A stretch of 64,000 nt of DNA from Leptobrachium leishanense (taxonomy: Eukaryota > Chordata > Amphibia > Anura > Megophryidae), in contig CM019064.1 of NCBI GenBank assembly GCA_009667805.1, positions 80,702,675 through 80,766,674 of the forward strand, written 5' to 3'. Below, one piece after another: positions 1 through 11,637 of this stretch. The position numbers and the translations under genes were made by a program. The notes beneath the pieces were generated by a model. That model was not told the DNA's origin, did not search any database, and saw only the letters and a list, made by a program, of their open reading frames with translations. Position 1 is the stretch's first letter, and each line of letters opens with the position of its first letter.

Positions 1-231
1 AATAGTTTGGATAACAGGTCATAGGGATTCTGCTCTCTCAGCCCAAACGAAAGTTGGCTCGAGTCCCCCCCCTCCCTCCAACAGGGGGGTGGGATCCACT
101 TCCTGCAAGTTGGTCCCAGATGGCCAAAAGAGGGGACAGCTCTGCAGAAACGGGGTGTGGATTATGGCTAAATAAAGTTTATTTTTATGTATGATGTCCC
201 TGGAGTGCTGGCTCTAATTGTTTGGATTATT
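1..231. other. Unassigned leading sequence
   Basis: No coding or repeat signature was recognised. It contains short G and C runs and an AATAAA at about 171-176, but nothing around that links it to a gene. Confidence 0.4.
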
Positions 232-488
232 CGCACACTCTGCCTGGCCCAAAAAGAAGTGCCATACACGCCAGTTTTATCTTTGGTTGCGGCGCACATT
301 CACCATGGCATTGTTTAGATAAGCTCATGCAATGTCACATTTATTTCCAGTCAGTGTTGCATTAATTTGCAGCCAAGATCTTGTATTGATGGGAGAGTGG
401 GTCACTGTGTAAAGTCTTCTGCACATTATCCCAAAGATTCTCAATGGGGTAAAGGTCTGGACTCTGGCCAATCCATGTGTGAAAATTA

Positions 489-881
489 GGCTGGGGTCAG
501 ACTAGCGCATTAACGTGCGTTTAGGTGCACTTAATCACGGCCGCAGTAGCAGCAAATGATGCGCAATGACGGCCAATATACAAAGTCCGGCTGCACAATG
601 CAAGTGGAAAATTAACGCATTTTTTTTTGAGAACACAGAGCCGCTAGTACTGACGTACAGAGTGCGCTGCGTCCGCGCATGATTAGGAGACATCAGACGC
701 TGCTAATGTTCAGCCAACATAACGTCCAGACGCAAAAAGTGTTTTGACGATCCGTAAAAAAAATCACGCACGAAAACGTGCATTGTATGACAGTTTTCGC
801 GCATTCCGTGAAAAAAAAAAAAAGTCAATACGTGCGGATGTACTTTGACGGTCGCTGCAAATAATGCGTTTGACACTAGCC
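489..881. mobile_element. Harbinger-type MITE (TTA duplication), copy 1
   Basis: The terminal inverted repeats begin GGCTGGGGTCAGAC and end ACACTAGCC, and TTA is present on both sides (486-488 and 882-884). A 3-bp TWA duplication is typical of PIF/Harbinger. The interior is GC- and CpG-rich, has no ORF, and is an imperfect long palindrome. The same family recurs at 11.6, 12.7, 21.3 and 29.4 kb. It interrupts the Tc1/mariner relic. Confidence 0.75.
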
Positions 882-882
882 T

Positions 883-981
883 TAGGGATGCATCGATGCC
901 GATCGCGTCATTTGCACAAGTACTTCGGTAAAATGGTGTACTTTTATTCAGTCCTAAAACAGTGGTATCGGTGCAATCCTA
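883..981. mobile_element. Short hAT-like relic
   Basis: It begins TAGGGATGCATCGAT and ends ATCGGTGCAATCCTA, closely resembling the ends of the complete hAT-like element at 35558-36487. Only about 100 bp remain and no clean 8-bp duplication was found. The TTA duplication of the neighbouring MITE overlaps its first bases, so the MITE went in later, at its edge. Confidence 0.6.
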
Positions 982-1245
982 TTAAATGATATCCCATGCT
1001 CCCTGAACCACTCTTGCACAATTTGAGCCCATTGAATCCTAGCATTGCCATCTCTGGATAGGAACGCGCAATCAGGGTAGAGGAAAAAAAAAATCCATTG
1101 ATGAAAAACCTGCTTATTCAGGGAGTCACATGACTTCATTTTTTGCAGCTGAAACATCACTGCAGTAATTACCCAATGGCAGGTTCCACATATTTGCCAA
1201 GTTAAATCCAGGAGGTGATGTTTTTTTCGCCAGGCAGAGTGTATG

Positions 1246-1830
1246 AAGGTGTATATTGTGAGCAGACCTTAGAGAGGAAAGACTAAACCAGAATTTGCAG
1301 ACAACTTTATTGAATATACACCAGTATTGATATTGCTTTGTTCAAATCATTGACACCACGAAGAGGCTCAGAATTGGTTTTGTTTAATCATCAGTCCTTG
1401 CGGAACATGTCACCCATGAATCAGAAGGGAAGAGTGATATGCCTTATAGAAGGATGACTCTTTAGGGGAGTGAACCTTAAAATAATGTAGCCATCTTTGC
1501 AGGACCTGGCACAGCATAGCGAGATACAAAGTCTAGTCGGCCACTGAACTTGTGATGTGCAGACATTATTTCTAAGATGTCATACTGGGTATTAAAGTCA
1601 CCAGTATGACACAAAGCATAAGGGCCTAGATGGGCTGGTCTAGATAGAGTCTCAGGGACATTAGGATAGGACTTTCTGTGCAAGGTGATGGAACAGTGGG
1701 GCTTTAGTCAAGCAACCTCCTATGCAGTGAACGCAGCAGCCCATACAGGAATTGAGAGACCTTTGTACATGTTTCAATTACCTTCTTGGGTTAAATTACA
1801 CAACTCTGCCCCCACCCGCCATCTACATGC
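1246..1830. other. Unassigned sequence
   Basis: No coding or repeat family was recognised here. Short open frames on both strands have no family signature. Confidence 0.4.
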
Positions 1831-1837
1831 ATGTAGG

Positions 1838-1905
1838 AGAATTTAAAGGATTTTACCAGGAAGGATACATTGAGATTTCTCTCGTTTTCAAGTATGTCCT
1901 GGGAA
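1838..1905 (-). repeat. LINE/SINE 3' tail fragment
   Basis: On the minus strand this is the tail that reads CTTGAAAACGAGAGAAATC and then ends in a CCTGGTAAAAT-type terminus. The same tail closes the LINE copies at 26.4, 36.7 and 38.2 kb and the SINE at 13.6 kb. No upstream ORF2 or tRNA-like part is visible. Confidence 0.7.
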
Positions 1906-3289
1906 TGAGAGGCGTCATGAGAAAGGAAGGTTGGTAGGCAACGAGACTGAAGACCTTTCATGATAAAAATCAGGGCAGGCTGAAGAGAACAGAAAAAGGG
2001 TCCAGTCATAAAAAGGTAAAGAGTGAGATCCTGTAAAGACGGGAGGAAGGTGAAACGGCAAATACAGCATGACAGGAGAAATTGACCAAAACAAGATCAA
2101 TGAAATAAGATAATGGGAGGGTGTGTGAATCAAAATGCGCAGAACAGCCTGGTGTTCCAAGATTTTAGAAAAAAATGGCTCCATGGGTCTCCATTAAAAC
2201 AGTTCATATGGAAAAGGCTGAAGGACACGTAGAAGGTGACACATCCAGACAATGATAGATATGGTCTGTCCAAGACTTTGGCACTGAAATCAGAGATTAC
2301 AATTTATTTAATCTCTAACGACGTATCAGATAAAGGATTTAACTGAAGAGACACGCGCATGTGGTTATTGCTGAATTACAGTCAAATATTGAAATAGGCT
2401 TCATTTTCTCTTTGTCGGAACCTAGCAACCCGTACTGAAGGATGCCACGATCCAGCCAATTTAACCCATGTTTACCTGACTAAAAACGAGGAGCATTTTA
2501 TAAAAAAAATACACTGGGACAAGAACATTTTAGTGCTTAGGGGGTTCCCCCCCCCCCTTTTTTTTTGACACCTTGCATAAGATACATCTGCTAAAGTACT
2601 GAAGGAAAAGCCCAGACCGCATTCCCTCCCCGTGCTCCTGCTCAGACAGGGTCTGGGATGCCAAGCATTCCACACATGCCTAGTGCTTCTGATATAAAAA
2701 TTCCAACCAGGCTGACTGGCCCAGGCCCCTTTGGTGTCGTATATACTGTGTTCTAAGCCAACAGCTCCACCTCTCCATAATCTTTTCCAGGACTGAGGGC
2801 CCCCCCTCCCCACCCTTCCGACCAAATGCATATTAACGTTGGCAGCTATGTGGTGGAGAAAAGTCCTTCATACACACCCTTTGGCTGAAAACGATCTGAG
2901 ATCAATCACTTTAAGGACCCCCATACTCCCTCAACCCCACAGGATTTTAATCTTAAAACTGCAAGACAAAACACAATGCAGATACGGGCTGGTTGTGCAT
3001 GATGGGAGTTGTGACAGACTAAATGGTCACCTTGTTTTTAGGTCTCTAAATCAGAAGGAACCATTATGGTGTTGATGGCCCTTTGGGCGAGAGCCATACG
3101 CAAAATATAGCAACAGTCTAGGTTTGCCAGTAACGGCAGGTATCAGCCACAACTTATTTGTAACACACAGATGTGGCAAAGCAACAGATGACCACACAAG
3201 AACTTTCTGCCCAGACTTTAGGTGTCCTACAGCTTTCCATTTCCAAGTTCTTACAAGAATAATCTGAATAACCCCGTATATGTTTTGAT
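1906..3289. other. Unassigned sequence
   Basis: No convincing gene. A 119-codon minus frame (2472-2831) runs through a C/T homopolymer tract and shows no domain. A C9/T8 tract lies at about 2547-2566. Confidence 0.4.
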
Positions 3290-4033
3290 CCCAAAGAGAT
3301 TCGAAAAGTCAGCGCACGTTTGGTGACTTTTTGTTCTCTTCAATTCGGTTCCTTTTGCCGATCCCATTTCGGTGACCCTGCGGTGTATTCAGCAAGCACC
3401 ACAGGGTCCCCGAATTGCAGGGAAAGGCTGCCACAAACCTGATGAAAACGAACCCCAAAACCCAGCGAATGCACGCCGAAAACCCACAAAAACATCTGGA
3501 TTAACCTGCCGAAAACTACAGAAAAACCCTTAGCAGAAGAGGCAGTGAATAAATTAGGAAAACAGTTTGCATGAATGATTGAAAAGTGAAACACTGTTTG
3601 CAAAGAAACTACTGAGCAAAAAGGTCTGAAATTTGCATATGAGGTCCAATGAATGATAAGAGGGCTGTTACAGAAAAAAAATCCAGAAAAATTAAAATGT
3701 CCTAAAAAAAAATCTATACATAAAGAGACTCTTTACTGCAGAATTTTATAATGAACGGTTTATTAGATATTGAATTAAAACGGGAATATTTTTAACATTG
3801 AAGCCTATGGGATTCGCCTGAATAAACCTGCCGAATTAAACCACCGAATGGCAGTGCATTTCGGGAACCTTTCACTGCTGGTTTTTGTTATAGCCGAAGC
3901 AGTGCTTTTTCATGGGGATTTGGTGAATTGCCTGCTCTCTGGATAGCCGAATGGCCAAGAAAGGTAACCAAACGCTGATTTTCAGCGTTCGGTTACCTTT
4001 CTCAAGCAATTCGGATTTCTTTGAATAACCCTG
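3290..4033. mobile_element. Family A inverted-repeat element, copy 1 (left end decayed)
   Basis: The right end TTGAATAACCCTG (4021-4033) and the interior (AGTCAGCGCACGTTTGGTGA near the left, a paired GGTAACC hairpin near the right) match the other family A copies at 5.4, 25.6, 43.2 and 56.7 kb. The left end is recognisable only from AAAGAGATTCG onward. There is no ORF. The DNA transposon superfamily is not determined. Confidence 0.65.
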
Positions 4034-5415
4034 TTGGTGTTGCTTTTCAATACAAGTTCATGGAAAGTGGAGGATCCAGCCTTCCGAGTGCGGGGAACTA
4101 GTCGCACCCAAAACGAGGGAGCACGATTCTCTTCAGTTCCTGGATATTGGGGCTTTCATGTGTTTGCTCCACTAATGGCTCTCAATTCGCTTAGCACCAG
4201 CCAATAAAATGGCTTTCGGTACCCACTAGAGTGAGCCTTGCATTTCTGCTGCAGCTTACAAGAAGCCAGCAGCATGTGATGTCCAGACCAGTGCTGGATT
4301 TAAGGGGAGTTTTTAAAAAGGCTGAGGTTAGTCTGTATCTCAAATTTGCTATTAAGAGATATCCATTTTAGGAGGGGAGGAGGAGGTACAGACCACTCAC
4401 TAGTTACGGGCTTTTATTAAAAACTGTACAATTTAAATCTTTACCACAATCACAGATACACATCTAGCCGTAGTCCTCTGTATTGATGGAGGCCTATATA
4501 GAGCATGACCTACAGAGAGACTGGGGAAACGCTCCTTATGGTAGAATTCTTTGACAAAGTTTGTGCATGAGAAATTAAGTTGTACGGACAGAATCAGCAA
4601 AACGATTTTCTACATGCAAACCTGGTGCAAGCCTCATCCTCCACAAGCTCAACCATTAGTTTGAGGACTTCACCCCTGACCTAGATACTATGCAAGGTTA
4701 ACAATGTCAACACGTCATGGTGAGTCAGAGTCACAGGATTATCAGGACAGATCAGCAGCGACAATCTGCTATTTTACATACCAAATGACGTGACGTGATC
4801 CGTTTCCTTCACAAACATGAGAAATGTATTACAGCGCAGTGACTTTTGCAGAGAAAGACCTCACTAAGCAGGATTTTCACTGGACCCTCAAAAACAGACC
4901 GAACATCACTGAAAGAGATGGAAAATAATAGGATACCCAACCTGTGGAATGCCAAGTATAAAATCCACATAATCTATCCCATATCGCAAATAGGGGTTGG
5001 TCACCCCGGTCTGACCGCGGTCAATTTTTTATAAAGAAAAATAACAACCCCCCCACTACCAGTTATGCAAAGTTTCCTGCATTTGGCGAAATCAAAGGGG
5101 GTCACTACACCCCGTGTGCAATGGGCGAGCCTCGCCTCTGGAGAACTGCCTTGGTGATCAGTGTCGCCCCTGCTAGGTGAGTATGAGGTCTTCTAATCAC
5201 GATGAGCCCGTGACAGGTTCTCCAAGATTTATCCACTTAATTGTGGCAGCATCGACCCCTGAAAGAACAGACTCAAAAGCCCTGTGTGTTAGAAATATGG
5301 ACAGACAACTTATTTCCCAACATGGGGCCATTAAAAGACGCCGCCACATTAACATCTGTAGTAGTCAACTCTGGTCCTGGTCATCTCCAAGACTGGATGA
5401 TGGCTTAAAAATATA
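4034..5415. other. Unassigned sequence
   Basis: No coding exon or known repeat end was recognised. Several short frames have no family resemblance. Composition is ordinary. Confidence 0.4.
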
Positions 5416-6247
5416 CAGGGTTATTCAAAGAGAATCGAAAGTCACCACATGTTCGGTGCCTTTGTTTCCTGCAATTCGGCAATCCTAGTTCGCCGACCCT
5501 GCGGTGTAATCAGCAAGCACCACAGGGCTGCCATACTGCAGGGAAAACCCGCCGCAAACCCAACGAACACTTGCTGCAAAACGTGACGGACACTCACCGA
5601 AACACAAACAGCTGGATTAACCCCAAATATGCCAGAGAAACCCGACTAGCCGCCGATCACAGCTGCCGGAAAAACCCAACATGCAGACGAATGAGGTGGA
5701 AAAAAAATAAATAAATTATGCTTGAGAGTTTGAAATTTGAAACGCAGTTTGCAAAAAAAAAAAAAAAAAAAGTACTGAACAAAAGTGTCTGGAATTTACA
5801 TAGAAGATCCAATGAATGATAATAAAAAGGTCTGAAAAACTGGGGGAAAAAATAATTTGCCAAGAGATTCCTAAAAGATCCTAAAAATAAAAAAATAATC
5901 TAGAAGACTTTTTACTACGAAATAAACGATTAGATATTGTATTAAAAAAAAACTGAATATTTTTAACATTGAAGCCTATAGGATTCTCCTGAATAAACCT
6001 GTCGAATGAAACCACTTAACAGCAGGGCAATTTGGCAACTTTTCACTGCTGGTTTTTGTTCTCTGAATAGACGAACCATTGCTTCTCTATAGGGATTTCA
6101 CTGCCCTCGAACGTGCAGGTAATTCGCCAACATTTGGCAAACTGCCTGCTCTCTGGATAGCCGAATGGCCAGGAAAGGTAACCGTACGCTGAATTTCACA
6201 GTTCTGTTACCTGTCGACCACAAGTCGGTTCTCTTTGAATAATCCTG
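5416..6247. mobile_element. Family A inverted-repeat element, copy 2 (complete)
   Basis: The element begins CAGGGTTATTCAAAGAGAATC-like and ends TTGAATAATCCTG, so its ends are inverted repeats. ATA lies immediately outside both ends (5413-5415 and 6248-6250), suggesting a 3-bp duplication. The total is 832 bp with no transposase, and AT-rich blocks lie between GC-rich arms. It is a non-autonomous DNA transposon of undetermined superfamily. Confidence 0.7.
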
Positions 6248-6599
6248 ATACAGTCCTGTGCAAAAGTCTTCAGTCCTCAGAGTTGTTGCTTTAGCAATGG
6301 TGTAATCTTGTAGTAATGCTGCACATTAACTGCTCCTATGCTTTGTTCAAGAGCTGATGACTATGGCTCGTTGTGAGAATAGCTAGCATTTCCATGGCAG
6401 CTCCCCGTTCAGAAATGAATACCAGCTGTCAGAGCGAGCTGTTATTACCCATAGCAGCTCCCCTTTACTGACGAGATTAAGAGGGCCCCTGGGTCTTTAT
6501 AGCCAATCGTTTCATTCGCCCCACGCTTGAATGAGCAACTGGACACTTATTAACAGTTCCCGGTGTATTTTGCTTTCTATATTTAAAAAATAGATTTAG
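6248..6599. other. Unassigned sequence
   Basis: Unique-looking sequence containing the near-repeat CCATGGCAGCTCC / CCATAGCAGCTCC (about 6393 and 6450). Nothing else was recognised. Confidence 0.35.
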
Positions 6600-6715
6600 G
6601 AAGCTTAAAAGCTTATGCACTTATAAAGTGCCAACATATTACAGCGCCAACAAGGTGATCTATAGCAAAAGAGGATCCTGCTCCAGAGCTTACAATCTAG
6701 AAGAATCTTGGGAGT
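6600..6715 (-). repeat. SINE-like interspersed repeat, fragment 1
   Basis: It contains TATAAAGTGCCAACATATTAC and later GAGCTTACAATCTAG. On the minus strand these are the two landmarks TAGATTGTAAGCTC and GGCACTTTATA, also seen in copies at 8.6, 24.9 and 27.4 kb. Family name not assigned. Confidence 0.5.
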
Positions 6716-7325
6716 TTCTGGCAAGGTATTAAACATAGTTAAGTATGTGCGATCACGAACCCTCCTGGAAGCTAGTGAATTTAATGTCCGAAACCAGAAA
6801 ATTGACAGTTTGCATCTTGCATTCCATTGGCCACTGTTCAAAGCAAAGTAAATCCTTGCCAGTCGTTATGAATAGGTGTGAAGTTCAGATCGTACAGGCC
6901 TCCTTGGATTTTGGGACGCAAAGTAATCGTCCTTACAAATAAAGCAGCTCGGCCCATACACTGCCGCGAGGTCTGCAACGCATTGCTAAGGAATGTGCAA
7001 GACTTCCTGTACAAATCACATTGTTACATTGAGTTGGAAGACAGAGGAGATCGCGTTACAATGTGAAAATTCTTTGGAAGTCGATTTGGTAAAAAGGACA
7101 CTACGGGCTGGAGCGGATAACATTCCTGCGTAGAAAAATGTAAGAATTGTAGCTTTCTGAGGATGATGAATTCACGACAGAATGAGACATTTATAAATCT
7201 TTCACTCTCTCCCATCACACGTTAAAGTGTCCGGGCACCTGATCAAGCCAATAAGTGACAGCACAATATGGGGTATCAAGAGATACGACCCCTGTGGCTT
7301 AAAAACCAAGATAACATGGAGGGAC
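6716..7325. other. Unassigned sequence
   Basis: No recognised element. Small overlapping frames on both strands carry no domain. Confidence 0.35.
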
Positions 7326-7329
7326 AGAC

Positions 7330-7455
7330 AATTTAACGATGGGCTTCCAATGGTTTGGAACTACATCTCCCATGATGTGTAACAACTCGCAAAGGTTGAC
7401 TGAGCATCATGGAAAATGTAGTTCTGAAACTCTGGGTCAATGTTGCTGTTGACCT
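7330..7455. mobile_element. Decayed small hAT-type MITE
   Basis: Inner arms GGAACTACATCTCCCATGAT and ATCATGGAAAATGTAGTTC face each other, as in the better preserved MITEs nearby. The outer ends and duplication are too degraded to place exactly. Confidence 0.5.
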
Positions 7456-7479
7456 TTAGCATATAGCGTTACTCTGTAT

Positions 7480-7610
7480 CAGGGATGTCCAAACTCCGGC
7501 CCCCCAGATGTTCCTGAACTACAACTCCCAGAAATCTGACTGCATTAGATGGATTAGCATGGGAGTTGTAGTTCAGGAACCTCTGGAGGGCTGGAGTTTG
7601 GACATCCCTG
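7480..7610. mobile_element. hAT-type MITE with 8-bp duplication
   Basis: The terminal repeats are CAGGGATGTCCAAACT and AGTTTGGACATCCCTG. They are flanked by CTCTGTAT (7472-7479) and CTCTATAT (7611-7618), an 8-bp duplication with one mismatch. The inner arms GAACTACAACTCCC / GGGAGTTGTAGTTC make the element almost a full palindrome. No ORF. Confidence 0.85.
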
Positions 7611-7618
7611 CTCTATAT

Positions 7619-8611
7619 CCTTGCTGCTCACTGGATTAAAAATCCTTTTCAAATTTGCCACAAGGAGTCGGTAACTATTTCTATATCCTTCGAAAATGCA
7701 CATTTAAAACCATGAGCGACTTGCCATTATGAACACCCACTCAAGCGACTGAGTTGGTTTCATCATTGCTAGTCTGTAAACCAACATCTGGCTCCCTCAT
7801 ACAAGGTAAGGTTCCTGCTAGATATCACTGATGGGGTCTACAGACTACTTACTGCACCTTTGCTTTACCAATGCTGGTCTGATTTATTACCCAGGCCCTT
7901 AAGATTCTGTTTTCCTAAGTTTAGCTGACCATAAAGGGTACTCAACATTCTCCAGGTACCTTGTGAAGGCCATCCAATTGTCTGGGCATATACTCTGGAC
8001 TGGTTCTGCAAAGTGTGCCCTTTCTAAGGCGTAGCCCAGTCATGCTATGCAATTTATTTTGCTTTGGTCCTATTTGAGCATATGTTGTTGGCAGCTCCAC
8101 AGCATTTTAATGTAGTGATCTCTATACAGGTAGGTCCTCCTACACAAGGGATGCACTGGGCAACTCTGCAGCTCCAGCGTGTGACATGCTGCACGCAGTT
8201 AGTGAAACAGGCCGACCCTGTACAGCGTGTCCCTCGCAAAGTGCTGCATCTCAGCAGGTATTTCCTACAGCCTGCACCTTGCAGCTCTCCAGCCATGCCC
8301 CCCCCCCCTGCTGGAACGCTAGCTGGATTCTGAAATCCAGAATACTCAGGGTCCCGAGCCCTCCGGATAAGGGGTGTTCAAATGTTTTTTTTCTCTTTCT
8401 CACCAATCGGGGAGCTTCCTCGCTAGCTACATTATTTTATTGACTGTATGCATTAACAAGTTATGTTTTGGTGAAGTCACTGTTAAATTACAGATTTCAT
8501 GATATGAAGTCCGATCATTTCCTCCCTATGCTCTTCGGTTCTCGTTACAAATGCTTTTGCTGGTTATCTAAGCTGCAAGTTATTCTGCTGCTTCACCCCC
8601 CCCCCAAACCA
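7619..8611. other. Unassigned sequence
   Basis: No supported gene. Overlapping open frames on both strands around 8054-8443 cross a C10 tract and show no domain. Confidence 0.35.
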
Positions 8612-8750
8612 CCTGTAGATTGCAAGCTCCTCTGACCAGGGCCCTCTGCGTCTCATTCCGCCACTGCACTGAATCACTGAACTCCAGAGAACCATTTGTA
8701 GCACACGAGTGCGATGGCTGAAATATCACTGCATTATATAAATGGAGATC
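8612..8750 (+). repeat. SINE-like interspersed repeat, fragment 2
   Basis: It carries TAGATTGCAAGCTCCTCTGA, CAGGGCCCTCTG and, at the right, CATTATATAAATGGAGAT. This order of landmarks matches the copy at 24.9 kb. It overlaps a 191-codon minus frame that I therefore do not call as a gene. Confidence 0.55.
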
Positions 8751-9376
8751 GGATGAGTGATCGATTATGAACATCAATCCAAGGAGCATCCGCACATTTC
8801 CGTAGAAAAAGCCTAGAAGTCTGTTGGCTTCCCAGCCCCTGGATTTTGTCAATCTCTGAAACAATGGGAAGGACCACTTGAAAACCAGAATTACCAAGGT
8901 TTGTTGTATCGCCAGGGTAGGATGGGGACAGTTATGCAATGCTGTTTGTAGTTCTGTGTCCCAATACTTATGGCTCGTTGTAAGATGCTTCGAAATCAAT
9001 ACATAACATGGATTGAGCTGCCGGGGAGAGGGGGGGGGGTGCGAAAAGGTATTCTTTGTCCCTAAAAGACTTTTACAATGATTAATATAGTAACTGAATA
9101 AGAGCGATTCTAGAAGAGGGAGCAGGTTGCACCCCATGACCAGGTCTTGCTCCATTCACCTGGCACATGCTACGCTTCAGACACGGGGCAGAGTGCACTG
9201 CGCCAGCAGCATCAATGGCTGATTGCAAAAACTAAACATTGCACAAACGGTGCCGTGAGGTGGGTTTGAGCAATAGCAGAGGTATTTTACATTAAGAAGG
9301 GAAACCAGAAACTGCTTAAGGAAAATAAATAAATTCAGCACTAGAAACCTGTCAAACAGTTTCTGCGTGAGCATTA
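8751..9376. other. Unassigned sequence
   Basis: No recognised repeat or exon. A G10 run lies near 9031-9040. Confidence 0.35.
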
Positions 9377-9624
9377 GGCTGGCGGCACACGAGCAGAGGA
9401 AGGAACGTCCGTGAAAGTGGACGTTCCTTCCACTCTCTGCGCTCAGCGTACAAAGCACGATCCTCCTATGGAGAATCGCTCTTTGTATACTTTCAGCGTC
9501 CGTTTAGCTTTTTGACGGGGAGGGCTTTTTCACGTCCGGTGGAGGACTTTCCCCGTCAAAAAACAACGGACGCAGGGAAGTGCGGGCGCACATGAGCCAA
9601 AAATACGCTCGTGTGCCGGGGGCC
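9377..9624. mobile_element. Harbinger-type MITE, divergent subfamily
   Basis: The terminal repeats are GGCTGGCGGCACACGAGC and GCTCGTGTGCCGGGGGCC, with TTA on both sides (9374-9376 and 9625-9627). Paired inner arms ACGTCCGTGAAAGTGGACGT and TTGACGGGGAGG / CCCCGTCAA create strong secondary structure. The end sequence differs from the GGCTAGGGTCAGAC subfamily, but length class and duplication agree. Confidence 0.75.
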
Positions 9625-9627
9625 TTA

Positions 9628-10782
9628 GTGTTATGGGGGAGGGGGGGGGCAGGGATAATCCAGATGGAGTGATATTGAAGATAAAAAGGCAGGACTGGAC
9701 AATGCTATGGGCACAGGTTCCTGGAATCAGCTCTGGCTCAAATGTATGGATTATCCTATTGGAAATCTATGCAAGAACCGTTTCCCTGGCTCCTAAAAAT
9801 ACGTAGTCGGGCCCCAATGTTTTCTTACAGGCTCCTCCTATGTGAGAAGTTTCTCCTGCCTGGAATTACTATTTTTATCCTATAGATTGTATACTTTAGT
9901 AGAAAGACCTAACGCGGCCAAAATAATGAAGCTGTGATACACGATATGTCATGCCGATTAGAGCTCCGTTGTTTGCGTCAGTGGCCTGTACAGTGTTTAC
10001 TTCTATCCAAGCAGTCCATGGATGTCTTGGAAGCCTCATCACTGAAGAACCGGCACGATGAATGTCAGATGCAGAAGCAAGGCAGAGTCAGATACAATGT
10101 GACCCTCGCTTCAGACATTGTAGATATGTTAACATTTGTCACGCCCGGTTATCCCTCACGTAATACCACACGTAAGAGCTAGGCAAACCTTCACATTTGT
10201 GTAGAAGGATCCAGAAGATTTAGGGGCTAGGAAGTGTAGAACATACAAGCCCACAGATCTACTCGACCTGTGGAATAGTCTAGCCTTGCACCAATGTGTT
10301 TCATCACTGGTTTCTTTGTGGGAAGGGTTTGAGGGCCGTTTTCAGCCATGACTTGATCGTATATACAGGTGTCGGCAGCTATTGGCTCACAAATCATCAC
10401 CTTCTCAATTTTAGGCCTAACGAGATTAAGAGGTTTATCACGAAAGGGTCAATTCAAGTGCAGTAAAGGCTGTGGCACCAGAAAAGAACTTCAGAGTGAT
10501 GACGTGTGGACAAGCCATTTCAGGCCTCAAGAGCAACACCAGGCTTTACGAGGGTTGGGTAATCAATATGTAGACAGTCGTGTCACATACAAATGGCTGC
10601 TACAGCTACATACCTTCACACCAGCTCTGTCCTGTGGTGTTAAGCAAATGTCCCACCATTACTTTGTCAAGAAATGTGATCCAACCACTTTGAAGCAGTT
10701 ACAAAAAACAAGGAGTGTTTCTGAAGAGAAAAAAAAAAAAACGAGAGGAAACAAAGCCGGGGGGGGGGGGTATACTGTAGAG
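9628..10782. other. Unassigned sequence with G tract
   Basis: No gene supported. A frame at 10369-10941 runs into the MITE at 10783 and through A and G homopolymers, so it is treated as chance. Confidence 0.35.
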
Positions 10783-10930
10783 CAGGGGTCAGCAACCGTG
10801 ATTCCCCCCCCCCCCCCGCGCTCAGGAGCTTGGAACTACATCTACAATACCCAGCCAATCACTAGAGTGGCAGAGACTCAAGGGAAATGTAGTTTCAAAA
10901 CGTCTAGAGGGCTGTGGTTGCTGACCCCTG
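10783..10930. mobile_element. hAT-type MITE with 8-bp duplication
   Basis: It begins CAGGGGTCAGCAACC and ends GGTTGCTGACCCCTG. The flanks are CTGTAGAG (10775-10782) and CTGTGGAG (10931-10938). The inner arms contain GGAACTACATCTACAATAC and GGGAAATGTAGTTTC. A C15 run lies near the left end. Confidence 0.85.
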
Positions 10931-11016
10931 CTGTGGAGTAAACATGGGCCCCAGCAGAGTAACATTTAACCCCTCTGCTACACCGTCCTTGTTAACCCTA
11001 GGATATCCCTTTAAAC

Positions 11017-11156
11017 CAAGAGGCAGCAACCTTAGCCCATCAAATGTGATGGAACAACATCTCCCAAGACGGTCAAGCAATGAGTGGCTGAGCATCATGG
11101 GAGATGCATTTCCAAAAAAAAAAAAAAAACTGGATACCCAAGATTGCTGACCCCTG
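11017..11156. mobile_element. hAT-type MITE, left end mutated
   Basis: The right end AAGATTGCTGACCCCTG is intact and the left end CAAGAGGCAGCAACCTT has drifted. Flanks CTTTAAAC (11009-11016) and CTCTAAAC (11157-11164) give an 8-bp duplication with one mismatch. It contains an A17 run. Confidence 0.8.
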
Positions 11157-11164
11157 CTCTAAAC

Positions 11165-11637
11165 TATGGACCCGAATTGCTCCCACTCCTTATGAGCCAT
11201 GTTAAAAATGTGAACCATTACACCTCTATTGCATGGGAGGAAAACAAGACAGACAAAAACTCACAGGAACAGGGAACAATGAATATTTGTGTATAAAAAA
11301 AATCCCACATAAAAATGAAATAAACTGACAAATTTATGAAGACGTCCCTTTAGGAAACAGTTTGACAAATACCTATAGTAATATAATAGTTGTCCCAGCT
11401 AGTAAAATGAACACCGGCAGTGCTGCTCCTCACCGGTCACATTCTCTGATGGCCATAAGATTCCATGGCCTGTCTCCCCTGAATGTGACGTCACACTTTA
11501 CATCAGCTCATTAGGGCAGAAGGAGGACAGTGGTGAACCATGTGTCCTCTATCCTTCCCTTTACAGCGAGGGGGTAGCAGTGGTCTGTGCTTTGCCCTGA
11601 GAGACAAGCCTTCGTTTTTGGAGTTGTGTATCACTTA
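11165..11637. other. Unassigned sequence
   Basis: No recognised exon or repeat. Confidence 0.35.

Larger units (their letters stand above)
232..1245 (-). pseudogene. Tc1/mariner relic, transposase fragments split by nested insertions
   Basis: Read on the minus strand, 1160-985 encodes a degraded segment ending in WAQIVQEWFREHGISF. The region 486-230 resumes with SPDLYPIENLW, which matches the block before the last catalytic acid of Tc1/mariner transposases (SPDLNPIENLW). Both outer ends carry the same motif in inverted orientation (CACTCTGCCTGGCC at 236-249 and its complement at 1228-1241), so they look like the terminal repeats of one element. The two halves are separated by a Harbinger-type MITE and a hAT-like relic that are listed separately. 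Many stops and indels make it non-functional. Assignment to Tc1/mariner is firm; subfamily is not determined. Confidence 0.7.

Noticed and set aside
8580..9155. 191-codon minus frame
   Set aside because: It overlaps a SINE-like repeat at its 3' end and has no recognisable domain or codon pattern.
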